A stretch of 64,000 bases of DNA, taken from assembly GCA_000230935.2 (NCBI GenBank), contig AGIQ01000002.1:1364001-1428000 (forward strand). Direction: 5' to 3'. The notes below the pieces were generated by a model. That model was not told where the DNA came from. It searched no databases and worked only from the letters and a program-made list of their open reading frames with translations. The position numbers were made by a program, and so were the translations under genes. The stretch comes from Mycolicibacterium rhodesiae JS60. Lineage in GTDB: Bacteria > Actinomycetota > Actinomycetes > Mycobacteriales > Mycobacteriaceae. Numbering within the stretch: the stretch's first letter is position 1; each line of letters begins with the position of its first letter. Of the stretch, positions 54,324 through 60,811 are shown one piece after another.

Positions 54324-55838
54324 TCAGCCCGCGACAGGTACCGGGCTGGCCACCCGGCCGAACGTCATGTTCTCGTCGACCTTGTCGATGAAGTGGTGGT
54401 CGAAGGCATCCGCGAGGTAGTTCTGCCGCACCACCCACGGCCGCTTGAGCCCCGACTTGGGCAGGGCGTGCAGGTTGCGCAGCACGTAGCCGGCCTGGAT
54501 GTCCCACGCCGGTTTCTCGGCGAGCGGCTCACCGCCCAGATGCGGAAAGGCGTGGGTGTAGCCGTGAGAGTTCATGTGCGCGATCAGCTTTGCCGCCGAC
54601 CGGGCGGTCATGTCGGCCCGCAGCGTCCACGATGCGTTGGTGTAGCCGATGCACCAGATCAGGTTGGGCACGTCCTCGAGCATGTACGCCTTGTAGGAGA
54701 ACCGCTCTTGCGGCTTGATCTCGTTGCCGTCCAACGTGATCCGGACGCCGCCCAGGGCATGCAGTTGCAGGCCGGTGGCGGTGACGATGATGTCGGCGTC
54801 GAGGTGCTGGCCCGATTTCAGCATGATGCCGGTCTCGTCGAAGTGGTCGATGTGGTCGGTGACCACCTCGGCGCGGCCGTTGCGGATGGCCTCGAAGAGG
54901 TCGCCGTCGGCGACCAGGCACAGCCGCTGGTCCCACACGTTGTAGCGCGGATTGAAGTGCACATCGACCGGATAGCCGGGCGGCAATTCCTTGATGTTCT
55001 GCGCCCGGACCATCTTCCTGGCCGTGCCGGGGGAGATCCGGGACAGGAACCAGACGAAGCTTTCGAAGGCCACCGCGAAGTAGCGCGCGAACGCGTGAGA
55101 GATCCTGCGGGGAGCGATCTTTCGGACGAATTCGATGAGCGGGTTCACTCGCGATCCGGCCAGCAGATAGGTCGGTGAGCGCTGCAACATGGTCACCTTG
55201 GACGCCTTGTGCGTCAGCGCGGGAAGCAACGATATGGCGGTGGCCCCACTGCCGATGACGATCATCTTCTTGCCGGTGTAGTCGAGGTCCTCCGGCCAGA
55301 ACTGGGGATGCACGACGGTGCCCTTGAAGCTCTGCAGGCCGGGGAAATCGGGGGTGTAGCCCTCGTCGTAGTTGTAGTAGCCGGAGCCGAAGAACACGAA
55401 GCGGCCGCGATAGGTCTTGGGCGCTCCGTTTTCGGTGACGTGCACTGTCCAGGTGTCGGTGACCGAATCCCAGTCAGCGGAGTTCACGTGAGTCTGGAAG
55501 TGGATGTGTTCGAAGATGCCGCGGCGGCGGGCGGTGTCGTCCATGTACTCACGGATGTGATCGCCGTCGGCGACGCCCTCCTTGCGAACCCACGGTTCCC
55601 AGGGCCAGGACAGCGAGAAGATGCTCGAGTCGGAACGCACGCCGGGATAGCGGAACAGGTCCCAGGTTCCGCCGATGCGCTCGCGGCGCTCGAGGACGAC
55701 GTAACGGATGCCGGGGTTGCGTTCGGCGATGCGGTAGGCCGCGCCCAGTCCGGAGAAGCCGGCGCCGATGATCACGACGTCGTAGGACCCGCCGTCCTGC
55801 TCGGCGGTCACGGGTTCGGTCGCCGGGGTAGCGGTCAT
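54324..55838 (-). CDS. FAD-containing monooxygenase (Baeyer-Villiger type, Rv0565c-like)
   Basis: The 504-residue class B flavoprotein monooxygenase has an FAD motif VVIIGAGFSGLGAAYRI, the BVMO-type fingerprint FKGTVVHPQFWPE, and an NADP motif MIVIGSGATAISLLPAL. It would insert oxygen next to a ketone or oxidise a heteroatom, using NADPH. It corresponds to Rv0565c. ATG 55838 begins MTATPATEPVTAE; a start 16 codons earlier is possible. Confidence 0.9.
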   Translation of the reverse strand: MTATPATEPVTAEQDGGSYDVVIIGAGFSGLGAAYRIAERNPGIRYVVLERRERIGGTWDLFRYPGVRSDSSIFSLSWPWEPWVRKEGVADGDHIREYMDDTARRRGIFEHIHFQTHVNSADWDSVTDTWTVHVTENGAPKTYRGRFVFFGSGYYNYDEGYTPDFPGLQSFKGTVVHPQFWPEDLDYTGKKMIVIGSGATAISLLPALTHKASKVTMLQRSPTYLLAGSRVNPLIEFVRKIAPRRISHAFARYFAVAFESFVWFLSRISPGTARKMVRAQNIKELPPGYPVDVHFNPRYNVWDQRLCLVADGDLFEAIRNGRAEVVTDHIDHFDETGIMLKSGQHLDADIIVTATGLQLHALGGVRITLDGNEIKPQERFSYKAYMLEDVPNLIWCIGYTNASWTLRADMTARSAAKLIAHMNSHGYTHAFPHLGGEPLAEKPAWDIQAGYVLRNLHALPKSGLKRPWVVRQNYLADAFDHHFIDKVDENMTFGRVASPVPVAG

Positions 55839-55913
55839 CGGTCCTCGCTTCGTGACTTCGGTGGTGATGCTCACCACACTAGGCACTGACCGGTTGGTCG
55901 GGCGAGGGTTGTC

Positions 55914-56405
55914 CTACCGGTAATTGACGAACTGCAGGGCCACGTCCAGATCGGCGCCCTTGAGCAGGGCGATGACGGCCTGCAGGTCGTCGCGCTTCTT
56001 GGAGCTGACCCGGATCTCGTCGCCCTGGACCTGGGTCTTCACGCCCTTGGGGCCGTCGTCGCGGATCAGCTTGTTGATCTTCTTGGCGTTCTCCTGATCG
56101 ATGCCCTGCTTGAGGCCGCCGGTGACCTTGTAGGTCTTGCCGCTGGCCTGCGGCTCTCCGGCGTCGAAGGCCTTCATGGAGATGTCGCGGCGAATCAGTT
56201 TTTCCTTGAAGACGTCGACGGCGGCCTTGACCCGCTCCTCGGTGGAGCTGACGATCTCGATGGCCTCGTCGCCCTTCCAGGCGATGGTGGTGTCGGTACC
56301 GCGGAAGTCGAAGCGGGTGCTCAGCTCCTTGGCCGCCTGGTTCAGTGCGTTGTCGACCTCTTGGCGGTCGACCTTGCTCACGATGTCGAACGATGAATCC
56401 GCCAT
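55914..56405 (-). CDS. yajQ: YajQ family cyclic-di-GMP-binding-like protein
   Basis: The 163-residue protein (Rv0566c in M. tuberculosis, same length) has [41 protein letters not shown] and [31 protein letters not shown], full-length YajQ. Members bind nucleic acid and in some bacteria cyclic di-GMP. It is the last backbone gene before the tRNA-Tyr site. Confidence 0.94.
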   Translation of the reverse strand: MADSSFDIVSKVDRQEVDNALNQAAKELSTRFDFRGTDTTIAWKGDEAIEIVSSTEERVKAAVDVFKEKLIRRDISMKAFDAGEPQASGKTYKVTGGLKQGIDQENAKKINKLIRDDGPKGVKTQVQGDEIRVSSKKRDDLQAVIALLKGADLDVALQFVNYR

Positions 56406-56505
56406 TGGACTCCTCCACGGTGTGATCGGCCGGTTTGTATTTGAGGTACATCCTCGTTGTACCCTGCTAGTCGCACCAAACCGGATCCCCGGCGTGGCGC
56501 ACCCA

Positions 56506-56588
56506 GGCAGGTTGCCCGAGCGGCCAATGGGAGCGGACTGTAAATCCGTCGGCGGAAGCCTACACAGGTTCGAATCCTGTACCTGCCA
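56506..56588 (+). tRNA. tRNA-Tyr (anticodon GUA)
   Basis: Acceptor arms ggcaggt (56506-56512) and acctgcc (56581-56587) pair fully, with discriminator A 56588 and no encoded CCA. The anticodon loop ctgtaaa has GTA at 56540-56542. The T arm is acagg-ttcgaat-cctgt (56564-56580). A long variable arm is present, as in bacterial tRNA-Tyr. Its 3' two-thirds are duplicated at 60593-60658, so this intact gene was restored by the integrated island. Confidence 0.95.
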
Positions 56589-56598
56589 CGCTGGTCAG
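56533..56598 (+). repeat. attL: tRNA-Tyr-derived direct repeat
   Basis: From gcggactgtaaatccgtc to ctggtcag the sequence is identical to 60593-60658 for 66 bases. It includes the anticodon arm, variable arm, T arm and 3' acceptor of the intact tRNA. The stop codon of the integrase fragment (tca, 56595-56597) lies inside it. Confidence 0.93.
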
Positions 56599-56619
56599 CC
56601 CCACTTTTGAGTGGGGCTG
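56596..56619. terminator. Hairpin just inside the left island end
   Basis: cagccccact and agtggggctg form a perfect 10-bp stem with loop tttg, followed by ttcat. It can end the tRNA-Tyr transcript on the plus strand and partly overlaps the end of the integrase fragment. It replaces the original tRNA terminator, now displaced to 60656-60680. Confidence 0.7.
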
Positions 56620-56639
56620 TTCATAATTGGAGGACTAAC

Positions 56640-56661
56640 CGTCCGCAATGCGTCCGCAGTA
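56640..56661 (+). promoter_or_regulatory. Candidate integrase arm-type site, left
   Basis: The segment holds two cgtccgca units 11 bp apart (cgtccgcaatg cgtccgcagta) about 40 bases inside the left repeat. A nearly identical pair in the same orientation lies at 60473-60494 near the right end, 19 of 22 bases matching. Paired short repeats at both ends of an integrated element are typical arm-binding sites for tyrosine integrases. Confidence 0.55.
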
Positions 56662-57234
56662 GACGAAGCCGCCTTATCGAAAGCGACTGCCACGGCGTCC
56701 AGATCGTCCGGGAACAAGTGCCCATACCGATCGAGGGTGAGAACCGCCGTCTTGTGTCCCAAGAGCTTCTGCACCACCTTCACGTTCGCCCCTGAGCTAA
56801 TCGCCAGGGAGGCGCAGGTGTGGCGCAGATCTTGAAGTCGCGCACCGGCGCAACCGGCGACGGCACCGGTGGCCTTCTGGAACGAGTACCGCGCCTGGCC
56901 GAGGGTGAGGTAGCTGCCACTGCGTGCTGATGGGAACACCAGCGCCTCGGGTGAGTTGCCCTGAATCTCGGTGGCCAGCAACCGCGCCAGAAAGTCGGGG
57001 ACCGGCACGGTGCGTGACGTGTGGTTCTTGGTCGGTCCCTCGATTAGGCCTGTCTTGCGCACGTACGTCACTGACCGGCGGACTCGGATACGGCGCTCCT
57101 GGGTGTCCACGTCCTGGACGCGCAACGCGGCGGCTTCACCGAAGCGAAGGCCGCAGTAACCGAGAACGAGAATCAGCGTGCGCATTCGGCCCGACGCGAT
57201 GGCAACACGGTGCAAGTGCGGCCTGACGGTCCGA

Positions 57235-57735
57235 CTACGCATCTCGGGGAGCGGTCGCCATTCGAAGCATATGGACCTGACCTGCTGCCGGGGACATTTG
57301 CGGTCGGTGGACTGCGATGACTCGCGCCATGTCAACTTGAAAGCTGCTGATCGCGTAGTCAGGATCAGGCTCCGGCGGACCGATCAGAGGTTGGCCCGAA
57401 CTGTCTAGGAGTTCGACTTCGTAATACGCCCTTTTGCCGAGACCGAACACTTTCTGAAGATTCTCGTAGTGGTCGGGATCGGGCATGCAGACTGCCCAGG
57501 CGTGCGCGAAGTCGCGATTGGACGTCACGTACAACTTATTGATGTCGTAGATGCGTCCGCTGGCGAAGTCTGGAACGGATGAATGCGCACGAGCGTCTTC
57601 AAGGCTGGCGCGTATGGATTCCGCGTAGAAGCTCTCCTGCCGCGCGATCGGCAGCAGGAGTTCGCCGACCTTTCGCCCAGACCAACCCGCATGCCAGTAA
57701 CGCACCGATCGGATTTCACTTCGCTTCTTGCTCAT
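57235..57735 (-). CDS. ADP-ribosyltransferase-like protein (Arr/KptA-like), candidate toxin
   Basis: The 166-residue protein shows a pattern of three blocks: RYWHAGWSGRKVGELLLP (residues 12-29, His15), IYDINKLYVTSNRDFAHAWAV (62-82, Tyr69), and YYEVELLD ... DPDYAISSFQVDMARVIAVH (104-143). Rifampin ADP-ribosyltransferase and RNA 2'-phosphotransferase have the same order: a His after the first strand, a Tyr in a YxT/S strand followed by an alpha helix, and a final strand after a loop rich in Asp and Pro. On that basis I suggest an NAD-using ADP-ribosyltransferase fold; this is by eye only. A 39-codon micro-ORF overlaps its start (ATGA). Its 3' end overlaps the frame of the integrase remnant. Confidence 0.5.
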   Translation of the reverse strand: MSKKRSEIRSVRYWHAGWSGRKVGELLLPIARQESFYAESIRASLEDARAHSSVPDFASGRIYDINKLYVTSNRDFAHAWAVCMPDPDHYENLQKVFGLGKRAYYEVELLDSSGQPLIGPPEPDPDYAISSFQVDMARVIAVHRPQMSPAAGQVHMLRMATAPRDA

Positions 57736-57851
57736 GCTGCGACGGTTTTGCCTGGGGGATCGGCCAGCGACTGCCGCGACGAGGCAACCGGGACTTGCGG
57801 AAGCTCGGCACCCGAGTCAGCGACAAGCGCGGCGGCGTCGACAATCGTCAC
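57732..57851 (-). CDS. Micro-ORF (39 residues) coupled to the ADP-ribosyltransferase-like gene
   Basis: GTG 57851 opens VTIVDAAALVADSGAELPQ and the frame ends PPGKTVAA with TGA overlapping the ATG of the next gene. The sequence is acidic at first and Pro/Ser/Ala-rich after. The 4-base overlap is the usual mark of translational coupling. It may encode a small partner or antitoxin, or act as a leader; its length gives little to go on. Confidence 0.4.
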   Translation of the reverse strand: MTIVDAAALVADSGAELPQVPVASSRQSLADPPGKTVAA

Positions 57852-57876
57852 TGTCCCACCCTAGGACCGTTTCCTG

Positions 57877-58337
57877 ATGAAACTCGTGCAAGACACCCGT
57901 CGGGCTTTCTGCGATGGATTGATCCGGCGACGGCGCGCCAGAGAGGCGGCAAGCGGGCGGGTCGGCTTCATTCGAGACATTGAGTGGCAGGTTCGCGAAC
58001 GGTTCGATCAACAAATCGAGACTCCAGAAGTCCTGAACGAGGACGCGACAGTTTGATTCGTGATCGACCAGTACAAGCAGATGACTGGCGCTGAACTGGA
58101 CGAAGCCGAGATGCGCGAAGGTGTGCGCGAAAAAAAGAACAAATCGGTGGCAACCACGCGACCTGGAGCGTCGACTGCATCGGCTATTCGCTCCGGCGCA
58201 GCCTCAGCCTCGCGTCCATCCGCTTTCAGGTTGATCCGGCCCTCGCGCGCGGCCTGGACATGTACCGGACAACTTCGCCGTACCCAACCCCCTGCGGACC
58301 AGCGATGTCTTGCGGAGTGCCGTGCTCGATGTCATGA
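57877..58337 (+). pseudogene. Broken gene with an internal TGA and an A-AAA-AAG frameshift site
   Basis: Frame from ATG 57877 codes for MKLVQDTRRAFCDGLIRR and stops at TGA 58054. The same frame continues from GTG 58060 as IDQYKQMTGAELDEAEMREGVREKK and then hits a run of seven A (58130-58136). Past that run the protein-like sequence moves to the -1 frame (EQIGGNHATWSVDCIGYSLRRSL, ending at 58337). The heptamer A-AAA-AAG is in the right phase for -1 ribosomal slippage. The simplest reading is a decayed gene of about 150 codons; its 3' end collides with the convergent DUF7689-like gene. No family recognised. Confidence 0.4.
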
Positions 58338-58720
58338 AGCTTTCCGCATTTGCTTACCCAGACGCCGCTCGGAAGTTGCCTTGCGGCGTGCGAACAGCCG
58401 CCGTCGCCCGGCCACGCATATAAAACGATCTTCTCTACATCCGGTTCAAGCGACGGATCGTCAGCGCAGACGCTGTACCCACGTGTCTCAAAGGCTTTGA
58501 CGTAATTGTCCAAGGTGTGTATCTGCGAGACGCCCGGAGGCCAATACGTGTAGCCAGCAATCGTCATTACAGTCGGACATTGCCACCAATTCGTATCATC
58601 TTCCGCCGCCCAAGCGATGCAGTTATATCGAGCGGTCTTTGGCGACGTTACTGTGTAGTTCTTGTTTTTCAGAGCAGGGAGTGCAGACTCCAGCATGCTC
58701 CGAGTGGTGGGATCATTCAT
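58226..58720 (-). CDS. Island gene C: DUF7689-like protein
   Basis: ATG 58720 gives 164 residues. Conserved-looking blocks are RYNCIAWAAEDDTNWW (residues about 31-46), YTYWPPGVSQIHTLDNYVKAFETRGY, LEPDVEKIVLYAWPG, CSHAARQLPSGVWVSKCGK and HDIEHGTPQDIAG. A Cys in NCIAWA plus a His in SHAARQL and a third polar residue recall a papain- or NlpC-like hydrolase layout. From memory this resembles the family named DUF7689; its function is unknown. The start overlaps the stop of the upstream gene by 8 bases. Confidence 0.7.
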   Translation of the reverse strand: MNDPTTRSMLESALPALKNKNYTVTSPKTARYNCIAWAAEDDTNWWQCPTVMTIAGYTYWPPGVSQIHTLDNYVKAFETRGYSVCADDPSLEPDVEKIVLYAWPGDGGCSHAARQLPSGVWVSKCGKLHDIEHGTPQDIAGPQGVGYGEVVRYMSRPRARAGST

Positions 58721-59366
58721 CACTCGTGAGAGAATCGAACCAAGCAATCCAATTCTCTGCTGCTTCGGACAAAGTGCTCGCGCCGACACCGTGGTCCTCG
58801 CCAACGATGGCGACTAGCGCCCAGAACCAATGATCTACTTCCTGTCGGAGTTCGTTGATGATCAGTGGTACTGCGTCGGCACCTAGGCCGATGATGCGCT
58901 GATACTCGGGCAACATCGCCATGTCGACGATCGATGACATTGTTGCGCTCTTGATCAGCCAAGCGTCCCGGTCTCGGGCGAATCGCGACTCGATTTCTAC
59001 TGACGAGGGCCTGTAAGCGTAAATGGCCGCCAGATGCCGGTCGACGAACAAAGACGGAAGAATTAGTGGTTCAGCAGTCCAGAATCGCGGATAGCGGTGA
59101 ACAAATCCCCAGAGGTCGGCCCACCGGTCGGCATATCGTGTCTGGTACCCAGCCGTATAGTCGTGTGCTGCTGCGACCACATTTGAGGCTACGGCCTCTG
59201 CTGAATCGGCAATGCCCCGGTCCATATAATCGGCGGTCAACCCCAGTTTCGGCCCGACCGAATATCCTTTTGGACCCGTAGTCCAATTGTTCGACTCCAT
59301 TGGGTCATCCCAGGAGTCACCCTCAAAATGCTCATCACGAAGATCGATTCGCCTACTCGTCGCCAT
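58713..59366 (-). CDS. Island gene B: uncharacterised protein with a PEYQRIIG/DHWFWAL C-terminal motif
   Basis: ATG 59366, with aggtgat about 8 bases upstream, gives 217 residues (GTG 59375 is an alternative). The N-terminal half is acidic and aromatic with no recognised domain. The last 65 residues carry LPEYQRIIGLGADAVPLIINEL and DHWFWALVAIVGEDHG followed by AAENWIAWF. I recall this C-terminal module from many bacterial hypothetical proteins encoded beside DUF7689-like genes, often in variable regions; function unknown. It overlaps gene A by 14 bases and gene C by 8. Confidence 0.7.
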   Translation of the reverse strand: MATSRRIDLRDEHFEGDSWDDPMESNNWTTGPKGYSVGPKLGLTADYMDRGIADSAEAVASNVVAAAHDYTAGYQTRYADRWADLWGFVHRYPRFWTAEPLILPSLFVDRHLAAIYAYRPSSVEIESRFARDRDAWLIKSATMSSIVDMAMLPEYQRIIGLGADAVPLIINELRQEVDHWFWALVAIVGEDHGVGASTLSEAAENWIAWFDSLTSDE

Positions 59367-60042
59367 CGAGATCACCTGTCATATTGAATTCTGGCAGGTT
59401 GAGGCGCTCTAGCATGTTCGACAAAGTCTTCTGTTTTTTCTCCGCTCTTAGTACAAGGTCCTTAAGCTGCTTGAGGTCGTGCTCGTTCATCGCAAAACTC
59501 GTCGTCTTTACGCGGCCTTCGTGGAAGTAGTCGATGCGCAAGGTGTGCTCGATAACCGCGCCGACTGGTTCGGCAGCAACATCGGTGTCAAAAACCGGTC
59601 GAATATCACTGATTATCCGCGCGAAGTGAAGTACCTGGTCGTACTCGGTTGCAATGTCAATAGCCTTACTAAAGGCTTGAAAGTCGCGTGCGGCAAGCAA
59701 CGATGAGAGGCGGCTCGTCAGAACGTCCCGCTGACCCTCGTCTATTGACGTTGAGATCCGTTCGGTGATGACGGCGGCAAGCTTCGGGGCAGTAAAATCA
59801 TGGCTGGTACCCAAGGTGGACATCGACATGAGGTGACTGACGAACGAATCGATGTCATCGTCGTCCGGCCAAGCATGCCCAACAGCCGATTTGACCGCCG
59901 ACTTGAGCATTGCCATATCACGTACTTCACCGGTTGATAACGCGCTGACCAGAGCGTCAGCGTCGGTATCGCCCAACTCGACTATTCGCTTGAGTACCGG
60001 AACCGCGTCCCGTGGAATTCGTACTGAGCTCAAACTCGCCAC
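59353..60042 (-). CDS. Island gene A: uncharacterised protein, first gene of the A-B-C operon
   Basis: GTG 60042 gives 229 residues. The N-terminal 130 residues look helical (VPVLKRIVELGDTDADALVSAL, DDIDSFVSHLMSMS, VLTSRLSSLLAARDFQAFSKAI). A beta-rich middle follows (AVIEHTLRIDYFHEGRVKTTSFAM), then a charged coiled C-terminal helix HDLKQLKDLVLRAEKKQKTLSNML. No family recognised. The base composition is clearly more AT-rich than the flanking genome. It begins only 12 bases from the divergent ImmA/IrrE-like tail and overlaps gene B at its end. Confidence 0.7.
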   Translation of the reverse strand: MASLSSVRIPRDAVPVLKRIVELGDTDADALVSALSTGEVRDMAMLKSAVKSAVGHAWPDDDDIDSFVSHLMSMSTLGTSHDFTAPKLAAVITERISTSIDEGQRDVLTSRLSSLLAARDFQAFSKAIDIATEYDQVLHFARIISDIRPVFDTDVAAEPVGAVIEHTLRIDYFHEGRVKTTSFAMNEHDLKQLKDLVLRAEKKQKTLSNMLERLNLPEFNMTGDLDGDE

Positions 60043-60054
60043 TGCGTGCCTCCC

Positions 60055-60420
60055 ATGACTGCCACTGTAGAAGGTAAGAAGGCTCTAAGGTCTGCCTATC
60101 CCCAGGATGTCGCTGGCTTAATCGAGGCGCGACCTCTTAGTGACGGGCAGGCAATACGACCCACCAGGCCCTCAGTCGAGAAGAAGCGCAACACCGTAGC
60201 GGAGCGGAACGCGAACCAGTTCGCTTTCGACACACTCTTCGGCCCGGACGGCATCGAGCCGTTCCTGGGACTGACGTCGGATCGGGAAATTGTGGCGGCG
60301 GCCAGGCGGATCGGTGTCGCGCCCGGCGTCGCGATGCTACAGATGCACCGCAAGCGCCTGCTTGACTACAACCTCGGTAATCGGCTGTGCTTCGACATCA
60401 AGGACACCTTCACGGCGTAG
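60055..60420 (+). pseudogene. C-terminal remnant of an ImmA/IrrE-type (HTH-peptidase) protein
   Basis: The frame (ATG 60055, or GTG 60046) codes for about 121 residues. The end resembles the C-terminus of ImmA/IrrE metallopeptidases fused to or paired with XRE regulators: ERNANQFAFDTLF, then REIVAAARRIGVAPGVAMLQMHRKRLLDYNLGNRL. The HExxH metal site, which should lie upstream of ERNANQFA, is absent; the first 45 residues are not like that family. It is therefore likely a truncated relic of a toxin-antitoxin or phage-induction gene. Confidence 0.5.
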
Positions 60421-60592
60421 TGCTGGCTCCCACATAGCGCCATGCCGTCCGTTCGCTGTCCGGCCCAGGGATCGTCCGCAGGTCGTCCGCAGTACAGCTA
60501 GCGGCGGCTCAACATGGCCAACGCAATCAACGCCCTGAACAGCAAGCTCGCCGCACAGCCAACACAGCTTGCGTGTTCAAACGCCGACAAAG
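60421..60592. other. Right-end intergenic segment of the island
   Basis: No gene is seen in these 172 bases. They hold the right candidate arm site (60473-60494) and a further gccgtccg near 60444. The stretch just before the right repeat is ordinary mixed sequence. Confidence 0.5.
60473..60494 (+). promoter_or_regulatory. Candidate integrase arm-type site, right
   Basis: cgtccgcaggt cgtccgcagta repeats the cgtccgca unit at 11-bp spacing, matching the left site at 56640-56661 in 19 of 22 bases and in the same direction. Confidence 0.55.
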
Positions 60593-60658
60593 GCGGACTG
60601 TAAATCCGTCGGCGGAAGCCTACACAGGTTCGAATCCTGTACCTGCCACGCTGGTCAG
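60593..60658 (+). repeat. attR: partial tRNA-Tyr copy
   Basis: The same 66 bases as 56533-56598, lacking the tRNA 5' acceptor and D arm, so this copy cannot give a functional tRNA. It marks the right end of the island and was the 3' part of the original chromosomal tRNA gene. Confidence 0.93.
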
Positions 60659-60680
60659 GCCCCCTCATCGAGGGGGCCTG
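60656..60680 (+). terminator. Original tRNA-Tyr terminator, displaced by the island
   Basis: caggccccct and agggggcctg form a perfect 10-bp stem with loop catcg. It directly follows the right repeat, at the same distance as the hairpin following the left repeat, so both ends keep a terminator. Confidence 0.75.
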
Positions 60681-60743
60681 AGGTATCTCTGCACATCGAA
60701 CGGTCACAAGTCGTGACCACCTCGCAGTCGGCGAGCCCGATAT

Positions 60744-60769
60744 GCCCGCCCCGTCGACGGTGAGCGGGC
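60744..60769 (-). terminator. Hairpin after the DUF305/lpqL-like operon
   Basis: Arms gcccgc (60744-60749) and gcgggc (60764-60769) enclose the self-complementary ccgtcgacgg. It lies 43 bases beyond the stop of the DUF305 gene. A further palindrome ggtcac-aagtc-gtgacc is at 60702-60718. Confidence 0.5.
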
Positions 60770-60811
60770 GGCCGCAGCCAGAGTATCCGGCCCGAGAGCG
60801 CGGCGGTGCAG

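Larger units (their letters stand above)
56595..57335 (-). pseudogene. Truncated tyrosine recombinase (integrase), catalytic domain only
   Basis: The open frame codes for the catalytic domain of a site-specific integrase: GYCGLRFGEAAALRVQDVD (first Arg), LQDLRHTCASLAISSGANVKVVQKLLGHKTAVLTLDRYGHLF (box II with second Arg and His, and the nucleophile Tyr). The first position of HxxR is Gln. Family members are about 350-400 residues. Here only about 175 residues from near 57215 downward look homologous; the N-terminal arm-binding and core-binding domains are missing and the reading frame upstream runs into the 3' end of the next gene. It probably cannot excise the island alone. Confidence 0.85.
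56533..60658. mobile_element. 4.1-kb genomic island integrated in tRNA-Tyr
   Basis: The island is bounded by a perfect 66-bp direct repeat that comprises the 3' part of tRNA-Tyr plus ten bases beyond it. It contains a truncated tyrosine integrase at the tRNA end, matching candidate arm sites near both ends, and several accessory genes of visibly lower GC content than the flanking genome. No replication, transfer or structural phage genes are seen. It is therefore a small, probably non-autonomous integrated element. Confidence 0.92.

Noticed and set aside
53469..55178. A 569-codon plus-strand frame opposite gpsA and the monooxygenase
   Set aside because: It is antisense to two well-supported genes and its translation is not protein-like.
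58060..58500. A 146-codon frame running through the seven-A tract and across the DUF7689-like gene
   Set aside because: Beyond the A tract it becomes Arg/Ser-rich antisense text; only its first part looks coding, and the continuation is in the -1 frame.
56533..60658. A CRISPR array or prophage in the AT-richer island
   Set aside because: No regularly spaced repeats and no capsid, portal, terminase or lysis genes are present; only the two att copies and short arm repeats recur.
60593..60658. A second tRNA-Tyr gene
   Set aside because: It lacks the 5' acceptor strand and D arm, so it is only the att remnant.
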